64,000 nucleotides of DNA from an uncultured Lachnospiraceae bacterium. Its GTDB lineage: Bacteria; Bacillota; Clostridia; Lachnospirales; Lachnospiraceae. The translations under genes and the position numbers were made by a program. The stretch spans positions 52,233-116,232 of the forward strand of contig CAJUDE010000023.1 in assembly GCA_910585295.1 (NCBI GenBank), written 5' to 3'. The notes under the pieces are model-generated. The model did no database searches and was not told the origin of the DNA. It was given only the letters and a program-made list of their open reading frames with translations. Position 1 is the stretch's first letter. Each line of letters starts with the position of its first letter. Shown in pieces: positions 33,527 to 40,854 of this stretch.

Positions 33527-34006
33527 TCAGAACCAGCCAAGCGAAGCGCCTATCCAATAAATAAGCCCAAGCGCCCAGCTTGTAAAAATCCCGTAGAGGA
33601 TGACAGGCCCCGCAATTGTAAAAATCTTACATCCAATGCCAAACACCTGCCCTTCTTTTTGAAACTCAATGGCAGGGGCAGCCACAGAATTGGCAAACCC
33701 CGTAATTGGGACTAACGCCCCAGCGCCGCCCCAATTAGCTATGGAAGGGTAAATATTAAAGCCTGTCAGCAGCACGCTTAACAGCACCAGCAGCATACTG
33801 CACCAGCTCCCCGCCATCTCCTTATCCAGCCCAAACGTGCCTGCCGCTATATTCAGGATAAATTGCCCCAGCAAACAGATCGCCCCGCCTGTAACAAATG
33901 CCTTTGCCATATTTGCCGGAAGGGAATGGGTAGGCGTTACCTGCTTCACATACTCGTTGTATTCCTGGTTTTTCTTTTCTTTCTGTTCCATGGTCTCCTG
34001 CGCCAT
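33527..34006 (-). CDS. spoVAC: Stage V sporulation protein AC
   Basis: The 159-aa membrane protein is SpoVAC, a mechanosensitive-channel subunit for DPA in Bacillus. Motifs: YVKQVTPTHSLPANMAKAFVTGGAICLLGQ and GAGALVPITGFANSVAAPAIEF. Start at MAQETMEQKEKK after AGAGG; the N-terminal 17 residues of the longer frame have no support. It is 22 bp after spoVAB. Confidence 0.95.
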   Translation of the reverse strand: MAQETMEQKEKKNQEYNEYVKQVTPTHSLPANMAKAFVTGGAICLLGQFILNIAAGTFGLDKEMAGSWCSMLLVLLSVLLTGFNIYPSIANWGGAGALVPITGFANSVAAPAIEFQKEGQVFGIGCKIFTIAGPVILYGIFTSWALGLIYWIGASLGWF

Positions 34007-34028
34007 AACGATACCTCTCTTTCTTCTA

Positions 34029-34457
34029 TCACATCTGCTGCATATGGTGCGCATAGAAATACAAAGCCCCCAATGCTTTCCCCAATGCCATAAAAAACAG
34101 CAGCCAGCTCAATCCCTCTTTAATGCCAAACCGCCGGAACATAATAGGGAATGTGTTTAGGATTTCCGCAAGCGCCACTGCCAGGCATCCGGTAAAAACC
34201 CCTGCGGACAGCCCAAAAGCAACGATTAGCCAAATGCCCAAGGGCGCCTGGATAGGGAACAAAGACAGCAGGTTCCCAGCCACGCCGCCTAAAATAACTG
34301 CATTTTCATAAGCAATAATATCCGCCGCTGTCCGGCTCTTCCCAATAATCCGTGGCACTACCCCAATGGAAATAATAAAGCTGAACACCCCTGCGGATAT
34401 TGCAGCGCCGCTTGCCAGCCCTATCAACCCCAAAAACACCTGTTTAATCCACATCAT
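34029..34457 (-). CDS. spoVAB: Stage V sporulation protein AB
   Basis: The 142-aa membrane protein (MMWIKQVFLGLIGLASGAAI, then PIQAPLGIWLIVAFGLSAGVFTGCLAVALAEILNTFP) is SpoVAB. The start overlaps the end of spoVAA by 14 bp, with AAGGA 8 nt upstream. It is not present in all clostridia, so a full AA-AB-AC set here is informative. Confidence 0.9.
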   Translation of the reverse strand: MMWIKQVFLGLIGLASGAAISAGVFSFIISIGVVPRIIGKSRTAADIIAYENAVILGGVAGNLLSLFPIQAPLGIWLIVAFGLSAGVFTGCLAVALAEILNTFPIMFRRFGIKEGLSWLLFFMALGKALGALYFYAHHMQQM

Positions 34458-35094
34458 TGCTGGTTCCTTTTCTTCCACAGTTTTCTATAAATGTAGCGTC
34501 CACATCTTTCTCATAGGTGCGCATCTCCACCTGGATTGGGGTAGGGTCATGGGTAATTTTCTTATGCCCCACATGGTTGAAAAATACCATAATCCCCAGA
34601 AACAGCCCAATGGAATAGCATACCTCCAAAACAGTAAACCCGTTAGACTCTTTTCCCATCACCTGCTGGTAAAAATCTGCAAACACTTCCCCCACCCCCA
34701 CGTCATTGTTAAACGTCATGATTGTGAATGCAGAGCCAAAAAAAATCAGCACGCATAAAATTGCTGTTTTCAGATACAGCAGCCATTTTGGCTCCTGCTT
34801 AGGCTCATATTCCAGGACAAAGTCTTTTTCCCCAATATTTTGGATATCCGCATTGGGGAATTCCTGCCCAATCAGCTCAATAATTTTTAGGACAGAAAAG
34901 ACTTCCGCCTGTATTTTCTTCTTGCTCTGGTTTGCCGGCGTATGGAAGGTATAGACCTTCATCTGTTTCAGCTTATTGACCATTGGACGGTTGGTGGAAG
35001 TCAATTTAGCAATATCCTTCAACACTACAGAGGGTTCCCGCACCAGCACATTCTGTTCAATTTTCAGGTATACGGTGTCTGAATTCGATGCCAT
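34444..35094 (-). CDS. spoVAA: Stage V sporulation protein AA
   Basis: The 216-aa protein begins with a soluble domain (VYLKIEQNVLVREPSVVLKDIAKLTS) and ends with two membrane segments, then a short cytoplasmic tail, as in SpoVAA. GGGAGGGG precedes the ATG. It follows the 68-aa gene by 12 bp. Confidence 0.9.
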   Translation of the reverse strand: MASNSDTVYLKIEQNVLVREPSVVLKDIAKLTSTNRPMVNKLKQMKVYTFHTPANQSKKKIQAEVFSVLKIIELIGQEFPNADIQNIGEKDFVLEYEPKQEPKWLLYLKTAILCVLIFFGSAFTIMTFNNDVGVGEVFADFYQQVMGKESNGFTVLEVCYSIGLFLGIMVFFNHVGHKKITHDPTPIQVEMRTYEKDVDATFIENCGRKGTSNDVD

Positions 35095-35106
35095 TTGCCC
35101 CTCCCC

Positions 35107-35313
35107 CTATGCGCATTCTGAGGCGCTGCCAAATGGCCGGAAGCCCTCCACTGCAATTCCATCCTCTGGGGCCTCCTCTTTCACAAGCGTCCCCTCCGTC
35201 ACTGTAACCTGGCCTTTCACATAGTTGACATAATAGAATATGCCTCCTGCAATGGTAAGGGCCACAACCGCCAAAAGGCAGATCCGGTAAATAGTGCTAT
35301 GATTATGGTTCAT
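35107..35313 (-). CDS. Small single-pass membrane protein heading the spoVA operon
   Basis: The 68-aa protein has one transmembrane segment (about 8-28; IYRICLLAVVALTIAGGIFYYVN) and a short acidic extracytoplasmic tail. It is the first gene after the sigma-G-type promoter and lies 12 bp before spoVAA. I know of no spoVA gene of this kind. Start at MNHNHSTIYR, with GAGAG upstream; a slightly longer start (MEKGCES) is possible. Confidence 0.65.
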   Translation of the reverse strand: MNHNHSTIYRICLLAVVALTIAGGIFYYVNYVKGQVTVTEGTLVKEEAPEDGIAVEGFRPFGSASECA

Positions 35314-35343
35314 ACTCTCACATCCTTTTTCCATCTTTGGAAG

Positions 35344-35373
35344 TAGTATGCCATACAATCCAGAATTTATTCA
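35344..35373 (-). promoter_or_regulatory. Sigma-G promoter of the spoVA operon
   Basis: TGAATA, 17-bp spacer, CATACTA on the minus strand: an exact match to the forespore sigma-G consensus as I know it. It lies about 30 bp before the 68-aa gene. Confidence 0.82.
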
Positions 35374-35439
35374 TTTTAAAATAAATATGGTAACCAAACA
35401 CGAATTTGTGTATAATAAAAGAAAAAGGCGGGTGATTCC

Positions 35440-35973
35440 ATGGATGCATTAAGAAATGAAATTATTTATACGATTGACGATATCTATGCGCTTCCAGACG
35501 GGGAGCGGGCAGAGCTGATTGACGGGCAGATTTACTATATGGCGCCTCCCAGCAGGACACATCAAATGCTGGTAAGCAAACTAAACCAGTTAATTGCCAA
35601 CTACATTGACTCAAACAATGGAGGATGTGAGGTATTCCCTGCGCCCTTTGCCGTATTCCCAAACAAAGACAGCACAAGTTATGTGGAACCTGACCTCTCT
35701 GTAATCTGTGACCCTGGCCTGCTGGATGAAAAAGGATGCCACGGCGCCCCTGATTGGGTAATAGAAATCGTCTCCCCCAGCAGTAAATCCATGGATTATT
35801 TTAGGAAACTCTTCCTATACCGTGCCTGTGGCGTTCGGGAATACTGGATTGTGGACCCTGCAAAACAGTTAGTCACAGCCTACCAATTGGATAATGAAAC
35901 TGTAGAGCATTATTCCTTTGGGGAAGACATCCCAGTCGCAATTTGGGAAGGGTTCTCCATAAAACTTATATAA
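35440..35973 (+). CDS. Uma2-family (DUF820) putative endonuclease
   Basis: The 177-aa restriction-endonuclease-fold protein shows YTIDDIYALPDGERAELIDGQIYYMAPPSRTHQ, then VEPDLSVICD and PDWVIEIVSPSS, with EIVSPSSKSMDYFRKLFLYRACGVREYWIVDP matching the family core (Asp, E-x-V, and downstream catalytic residues). The biological function of this large family is unresolved. It lies divergent from spoVAA with its own promoter region and ends at a hairpin. Confidence 0.88.
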   Translation: MDALRNEIIYTIDDIYALPDGERAELIDGQIYYMAPPSRTHQMLVSKLNQLIANYIDSNNGGCEVFPAPFAVFPNKDSTSYVEPDLSVICDPGLLDEKGCHGAPDWVIEIVSPSSKSMDYFRKLFLYRACGVREYWIVDPAKQLVTAYQLDNETVEHYSFGEDIPVAIWEGFSIKLI

Positions 35974-36001
35974 GGGACCGTTAGGCTCCCAAACAGTTGC
36001 T

Positions 36002-36038
36002 AAGTGCCTGCAAAATCCTGGCTGCAGGCACTTTTAAT
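36002..36038 (+). terminator. Terminator after the Uma2 gene (possibly bidirectional)
   Basis: AAGTGCCTGCA pairs with TGCAGGCACTT and is followed by TTTTAAT on the plus strand. It also lies downstream of sigF on the other strand. Confidence 0.7.
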
Positions 36039-36071
36039 ACCCAAACTAAAATTCTAGGCAGAGTACCAGAG

Positions 36072-36797
36072 CTAGACTTGGCTGCGCATCTGCAATAAAA
36101 TCCTTTTCTCAAGCCTGCTGACCTGCACTTGGCTAATGCCCAGTTCTTTTGCCACCTGCACCTGGGTTTTGTCCCCAAAATAGCGAAGCTCAATGAGTTT
36201 GCGCTCCATCTCGCTAAGCTCTGCTAAAAGCTGCTCTAACAGCATATGGTTCAGTAAAACTTCATGGCTGTCTTTTTCCTGCGGGAGGCGGTCTGCCAGG
36301 CAGGCTTCTTTCCCATCTGTCGGGGAATATGTTTTGTAGATGGACTCCACTTCCCCATTGGCCTCTAACGCCATTACAATTTCTTCCCTCGGGAACCCTG
36401 TCTCATCAGAAATTTCCTGCAGGGTCGGCTCCCTTCCAAGGCTTGCCTGCAGCTTCTCCCGTGCCTGCTTTACTTTCGCCCCATTTTCTTTCAGGCTCCT
36501 GCTGACTTTAATCATGCCGTCGTCCCTAAGGAACCGCTTGACCTCCCCAGTGATCATAGGCACTGCATAGGTAGAAAATTTCACATCAAAAGATAAGTCA
36601 AATTTATCAATGGCTTTCATAAGCCCTATGCTGCCAACCTGAAATAAATCCTCCAGCTCATACCCGCGGTTAGCGAACCTGCGCACAATGCTCCAGACCA
36701 GGCCCATATTGCTCTGTACCATGCAGTCCCTTGCTTCCTTATTCCCCTTTTGAACTTCTTCCAGAAGCTCCTGCATCTGACCTGCCAACTCCCTCAC
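36072..36797 (-). CDS. sigF: RNA polymerase sigma-F factor
   Basis: The 241-aa forespore sigma factor has region 2 (NMGLVWSIVRRFANRGYELEDLFQVGSIGLMKAIDKFD), region 3 and region 4 with the helix-turn-helix KTQVQVAKELGISQVQVSRLEKRIL. It starts the forespore cascade that later makes sigma-G, which should act on the two spoVA promoters in this window. Its ATG overlaps the spoIIAB stop (ATGA). Confidence 0.96.
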   Translation of the reverse strand: MRELAGQMQELLEEVQKGNKEARDCMVQSNMGLVWSIVRRFANRGYELEDLFQVGSIGLMKAIDKFDLSFDVKFSTYAVPMITGEVKRFLRDDGMIKVSRSLKENGAKVKQAREKLQASLGREPTLQEISDETGFPREEIVMALEANGEVESIYKTYSPTDGKEACLADRLPQEKDSHEVLLNHMLLEQLLAELSEMERKLIELRYFGDKTQVQVAKELGISQVQVSRLEKRILLQMRSQV

Positions 36798-37225
36798 CCT
36801 TTCCCTATTGTTTTGCGCATCGTGACGCAGGTTCCTTTGCCAGGCTCAGAAACCACTTCTACCTCATCCATAAACGCTTCCATAAATGCAAACCCCATGC
36901 CAGACCTTTCCAATTCCGGCTTAGTGGTGAACAGAGGCTCCTTCGCCTGTTCGATATCCTGAATCCCTTTTCCAGTATCCACCACTGAAATTTCCACTTT
37001 CCTCCCTTCAATACTGCATTGGATCCAGATTATCCCCCCCTTCTGCTCATATCCATGGATAATGCTGTTTGTGACCGCCTCACTGACTGCAGTCTTAATA
37101 TCCGCAAGCTCGTCCACTGTTGGGTTCAATTCCGCCACAAACGCCCCCACCGTAACCCTTGCAAACCCCTCGTTTGAAGAAGAAGCCTGAAACTCCATCT
37201 TCATTTCATTCCTTATTTGTTCCAT
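36794..37225 (-). CDS. spoIIAB: Anti-sigma-F factor, serine kinase
   Basis: The 143-aa GHKL kinase contains EAVTNSIIHGY (N-box), DTGKGI (G1) and GMGFAFME (G2). It binds sigma-F with ATP and phosphorylates SpoIIAA. AAGGAGG precedes the ATG. It overlaps sigF by 4 bp and follows spoIIAA by 27 bp. Confidence 0.96.
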   Translation of the reverse strand: MEQIRNEMKMEFQASSSNEGFARVTVGAFVAELNPTVDELADIKTAVSEAVTNSIIHGYEQKGGIIWIQCSIEGRKVEISVVDTGKGIQDIEQAKEPLFTTKPELERSGMGFAFMEAFMDEVEVVSEPGKGTCVTMRKTIGKG

Positions 37226-37252
37226 AATATCCTCCTTCTTGTAATCCTTCTT

Positions 37253-37558
37253 TTATTCCACTTCTATAATTTTTTTCAGACCAGACAATTTGAAAATCCT
37301 TTGTATCTGCCCATTTAAATGGATTGCCTTCACATATCCCCCAGAAAAACGTACATTCTTGCACCTTCCAATTAAGACCCCTATGCCAGAACTGTCCATA
37401 AATCGGGTATCTGCAAAATCAAATACCAGGCTCCGCACTGGATATTTCAAAATTAACCCGTCTGCCTCCTCTTTGAAAAATTCTGCCTGATGGTGGTCCA
37501 ATTCTTCTGGCATCTGCAGCACCAGGCACCCATATTCCTTTTTAAATTTGTGTTCCAT
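37253..37558 (-). CDS. spoIIAA: Anti-sigma-F factor antagonist
   Basis: The 101-aa STAS-domain protein carries TRFMDSSGIGVLIGR, with Ser57 at the SpoIIAB phosphorylation site. Dephosphorylated SpoIIAA frees sigma-F. It is the first gene of the spoIIA operon; I do not see a convincing sigma-H promoter in the 75-bp gap upstream. Confidence 0.95.
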   Translation of the reverse strand: MEHKFKKEYGCLVLQMPEELDHHQAEFFKEEADGLILKYPVRSLVFDFADTRFMDSSGIGVLIGRCKNVRFSGGYVKAIHLNGQIQRIFKLSGLKKIIEVE

Positions 37559-37583
37559 AATTTCCTTCCTTTCCTAAATAGAA

Positions 37584-37613
37584 TAAAAAAAGACGCCAAA
37601 AAATGACGTCTTT
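37584..37613 (-). terminator. Terminator of the TPR gene
   Basis: AAAGACG pairs with CGTCTTT and is followed by TTTTTTATTC on the minus strand; it stops transcription ahead of spoIIAA. Confidence 0.78.
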
Positions 37614-37633
37614 CGTATCTTGCCCATCTATGC

Positions 37634-38956
37634 TTACTGCGGTGGCTGCTGCCCCAACTCATTTAGGTACTGCTGAGACCTTCTGGCCCGTGAAGTGCCT
37701 GGGTGGAGTTCCACCATCCTTTGGAAATACTTCTTGGCGTTTTCCAAATCCCCGGTCTGGCGGTAAGACTGCGCCAGGTAATAAATTGCATACCCATCAT
37801 TATAATCTTCTTCCACCTGCACCACCTTCTCAAGCCCTGTCACAGCCTCCGGGTAGCGCCCTGCGCGGTAATCCTGTTCCGCCTGGGCATAAACTGCTGA
37901 AATATACTGTTCATTCACCTTTGTGTTCAAGCTATCATAAATTGCCTTCGCCTGACCATCCAGCAATGAAGCGTCCACATTGACAATCGTATCCCCTGCC
38001 CCTTGGATATTCTGCTGCGCAAACGCATCATATGCAATCAAAAGCTGCTCATAATTATCCACAATTTTCTTGGAGTCCTCAGAAGCGTCCTTTTGCTCTT
38101 TAATCTGTTTATTCAATGTTTCTATCTGGCTTTCCAAACTCTTCACTTCCTGGTTACGGGTAGCGAGGGAATCATTTGCCGCAAGCTCTGCCTTCTTCGC
38201 ATCAGACACCGCATTCTGCCGGATTCCCGGAATTACCAAAAACCAGGTGATTAGCACCCCAATCCCTACGCCGATAACCAAGTTCAGGATTGTCATGACT
38301 GCCGAGTTATCTTTAAAATTGGTTGGCTGGATAATGGTCTCATTCCCACTCTGGTAAGAAGCCGCTTTCTCTTTCTTCTCCTTGCGGCCTTCCTTTCCCT
38401 GCACATCCTGCAGCAAACGGTCTGCTTCACGCAAATACCGAAGCGTCGTCACATTATTTGTGTCAATTTCCGCTGCCATCCGCAATTCTTTTTTGGCCAG
38501 CTCATACTTCCCTTCCTCCATATAAAGCAATGCCAAAAGCTGGTATCCCTTGACCAGCCCAGGATTCATGGAAAGCACTTTTTTCAACTGTATAATCGCC
38601 AAGTCTTTGCTGTCCTGCTGGCAGTAGAGCAATGCCTGGTTATATTTCTTGATTGTCTGGTTCACTGCATTTAATTGGGAACGGTTGGACTGGATCTCCT
38701 CTAAATATTTCTCTGCAGGGTTGCCTTCCGGGCTCAGGCTGCGGCTTAAGACCCACTCGCTCAACGCATCCACCACTTCACCAGTTTCATAATAAATTAA
38801 CCCCAGCAAATTCCTTGCCTGGGTATTGGCCTTGTTAAAACGCAGGCTTTTGCGAAGCGATTGTATTGCGCCAGACAAATCACGCTGCTTTGCCTTTTCC
38901 AACCCATCATTATATAACGCATTGGATACATATATGATTTTGTTATAAGAATCCAT
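37634..38956 (-). CDS. TPR-repeat membrane protein
   Basis: The 440-aa protein has N-terminal tetratricopeptide repeats (ALYNDGLEKAKQRDLSGAIQ, NKANTQARNLLGLIYYETGE, GKYELAKKELRMAAEIDTNN). One central membrane segment (VMTILNLVIGVGIGVLITWFLV) follows, then a coiled coil (SLESQIETLNKQIKEQ) and C-terminal TPRs outside (AEQDYRAGRYPEAVTGLEKV). It probably scaffolds a protein complex across the membrane. It is co-transcribed with folC and the 47-aa ORF. Confidence 0.85.
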   Translation of the reverse strand: MDSYNKIIYVSNALYNDGLEKAKQRDLSGAIQSLRKSLRFNKANTQARNLLGLIYYETGEVVDALSEWVLSRSLSPEGNPAEKYLEEIQSNRSQLNAVNQTIKKYNQALLYCQQDSKDLAIIQLKKVLSMNPGLVKGYQLLALLYMEEGKYELAKKELRMAAEIDTNNVTTLRYLREADRLLQDVQGKEGRKEKKEKAASYQSGNETIIQPTNFKDNSAVMTILNLVIGVGIGVLITWFLVIPGIRQNAVSDAKKAELAANDSLATRNQEVKSLESQIETLNKQIKEQKDASEDSKKIVDNYEQLLIAYDAFAQQNIQGAGDTIVNVDASLLDGQAKAIYDSLNTKVNEQYISAVYAQAEQDYRAGRYPEAVTGLEKVVQVEEDYNDGYAIYYLAQSYRQTGDLENAKKYFQRMVELHPGTSRARRSQQYLNELGQQPPQ

Positions 38957-38987
38957 ATATTTCCTTCCTTACTTTAAAAGTTGCTGA

Positions 38988-39131
38988 TTACCGCTGCTGC
39001 CTTGCTTCTTTCAGAATTTCCTGCATAATATCTGTCATATCTGTCAAATCCCGGTCATATATGGCATCCTCAGCTTCTTCCACTTCCAGGCTGGGCTTGA
39101 ATTTTTTCAACTCTTCTTCAAAATTAATCAT
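38988..39131 (-). CDS. 47-aa small protein coupled to folC
   Basis: ATG at 39131 lies inside the end of folC (overlap 8 bp) and reads 47 codons to TAA: MINFEEELKKFKPSLEVEEA, then IYDRDLTDMTDIMQEILKEA. It is acidic and helical with no signal or membrane segment. The overlap with folC and the 31-bp gap to the TPR gene argue for real, coupled translation. Function unknown. Confidence 0.6.
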   Translation of the reverse strand: MINFEEELKKFKPSLEVEEAEDAIYDRDLTDMTDIMQEILKEARQQR

Positions 39132-40437
39132 TCTGCATACCTCCTGTTATCTGTTCCAATTCCCCAATCAGGTATAGGGAACCTGCACAAAACAATTTCT
39201 GCCCTGGGTTCCTGCAGCCTAAGGCATACGCATATGCCTGCGCCACATCCTCAATCCCCGTCACTTTCACTGGGCGCCCCTGGCTTCTTGCCGCCTGCTC
39301 AAAAAGAGCCGCCAGCGTTTTACAGCCTACCCCGCGTGTCCCTGGAACAGTTGTCACCACAATTTCCTTCCAATCCCCCTCTATCAGCAGCCGTTCCACG
39401 GCATGGATATAATCCTTTTCCTTCACCATTGAAAACAGCAAAACAGCAGATTCCTCTGTAATCTGCCTCACTGCCTCTAAAAATTTTTCAATTCCCGACA
39501 AGTTATGCGCACCGTCAAAATAGATATCCTGCTGCACCTCTTGCATCCGCCCTTTCCAACTGACTGACGCAAGCCCTTGCCTGACCGCCTCTTTTGAAAC
39601 CCCTTCTGCCTGGCTTATGCATCCTAACGCCTGCAAAGCCACTGCCGCATTCTGCACTTGGTAAGGCGCGCCAAAAGGAATCGAGACTTTAGTAACATCA
39701 TAACCAGAATCATAAGAAAAATCAATCTTTTTTCCTGTGTTTAATAAAATTTTAATTTTCTCCTGCCTGACGGGATATGCCTCACAATGCAGGGAATTTG
39801 CCTTTTCCACAATCACTCCCTCCACTTCTGGCAGGGAAGCGTCATACACTACTGGCACCCCAGGCTTTAAGATCCCAGCTTTCTGCGCTGCAATTTCTTC
39901 CAACGTATCCCCAAGGATCTCTGTATGTTCCAGGCTGATAGAAGTGATAACGGTAACTAGCGGGCGCCCGATAATGTTTGTTGCATCCAGCCTCCCGCCC
40001 AACCCAGTTTCCAGCACTGCATACTCTATGTTATTATGGGCAAAAATCACCATCCCCATTGCAAATATATACTCAAAAAATGTTGGGTGTGGCAACCCTT
40101 CCTGCACCATGGACGCTGCCGCTTGCCCCACCTGCCCAGACGCCCAGATTAATTCCTGCCTGCTGCAAGGTTTGCCATCCAATGCAAACCGCTCTTCCAA
40201 ATGCACCAAATGGGGCGAAGTAAACAGCCCTACCCGCTTCCCGCCTGCCCGAAGCGCACTGTCAATAAAGGCGCATACGCTGCCTTTCCCATTGCTTCCC
40301 GCCACATGGATTGCCTTGCACCCATCTTGCGGGTTGCCAAGCCTGCGCAAAAATTCTCTTGTATGGCTCAATGTGTTTTTGCTTGTAAATTTTGGTATTT
40401 CTAAAATCTTTTTCAGAGTTCCCTCATATGTTTCCAT
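39124..40437 (-). CDS. folC: Bifunctional folylpolyglutamate/dihydrofolate synthase
   Basis: The 437-aa Mur-ligase-fold enzyme adds glutamates to folates. It shows the P-loop HVAGSNGKGSVCAF, TSPHLVHLEERF, an ETGLGGRLDATNI stretch and the central SISLEHTEILGDTLEEIAAQKAGI, all characteristic. The start at METYEG follows AGGTGGGG; a GTG six codons upstream is less likely. Confidence 0.95.
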   Translation of the reverse strand: METYEGTLKKILEIPKFTSKNTLSHTREFLRRLGNPQDGCKAIHVAGSNGKGSVCAFIDSALRAGGKRVGLFTSPHLVHLEERFALDGKPCSRQELIWASGQVGQAAASMVQEGLPHPTFFEYIFAMGMVIFAHNNIEYAVLETGLGGRLDATNIIGRPLVTVITSISLEHTEILGDTLEEIAAQKAGILKPGVPVVYDASLPEVEGVIVEKANSLHCEAYPVRQEKIKILLNTGKKIDFSYDSGYDVTKVSIPFGAPYQVQNAAVALQALGCISQAEGVSKEAVRQGLASVSWKGRMQEVQQDIYFDGAHNLSGIEKFLEAVRQITEESAVLLFSMVKEKDYIHAVERLLIEGDWKEIVVTTVPGTRGVGCKTLAALFEQAARSQGRPVKVTGIEDVAQAYAYALGCRNPGQKLFCAGSLYLIGELEQITGGMQND

Positions 40438-40559
40438 ATTTGCCCCACCTCTCACACCCCACCTATTATAATATAGGCTTCCTCTGAAATCCAGTATTAT
40501 TTACCTTTATCTAACAATTTTCGTATGACAGCATTTTACAAAGCCTTTCCTATCATGCG

Positions 40560-40785
40560 AGTGCGCATCCCTTTTTTATCTTGTAGGAAAAATACTTTCA
40601 CGCTTTCATGTAACACGACCTTTCCTATAAGATAAAAAAGAATGCGCACAGCGCATTCTCCGCGCGCGAGCGGATTGCATAGCAATAAATTCCCTCTCCG
40701 CGAGCTGGGCATAATTTTTATCTTATAGGAAATTTATACACTTTAACACTTCACAGTAACACGGTATTTCCTATAAGATAAAAAA
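40560..40785. repeat. Intergenic palindromic repeat, family 2 (double copy D)
   Basis: It contains two related inverted-repeat units. The first (40577-40636) is bounded by TTATCTTGTAGGAAA and TTTCCTATAAGATAA. The second (about 40724-40785) is bounded by TTATCTTATAGGAAAT and ATTTCCTATAAGATAA. Between them lie a GAATGCGC / GCGCATTC hairpin and a CGCGAG-rich block. The part 40632-40785 is a 154-bp near-identical twin of 55774-55927 (two mismatches by eye). It fills the folC-fapA gap. Confidence 0.88.
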
Positions 40786-40822
40786 CATCCCAGGTATTGG
40801 AACTTCCCAATACCTGAGATGC
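40779..40822 (-). terminator. Terminator of fapA
   Basis: CATCTCAGGTATTGG pairs with CCAATACCTGGGATG with TTTTTT next on the minus strand. Confidence 0.85.
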
Positions 40823-40854
40823 CTGTAAATATTGCTATCTTCTTAAACCTAGGT

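Noticed and set aside
37559..37633. Sigma-H promoter for the spoIIA operon
   Set aside because: The 75-bp gap is filled by the terminator of the TPR gene and the ribosome-binding site. I could not find an acceptable sigma-H pair.
40560..40785. CRISPR array
   Set aside because: The repeats are palindromic, of unequal spacing, and number only two or three. There are no cas genes.
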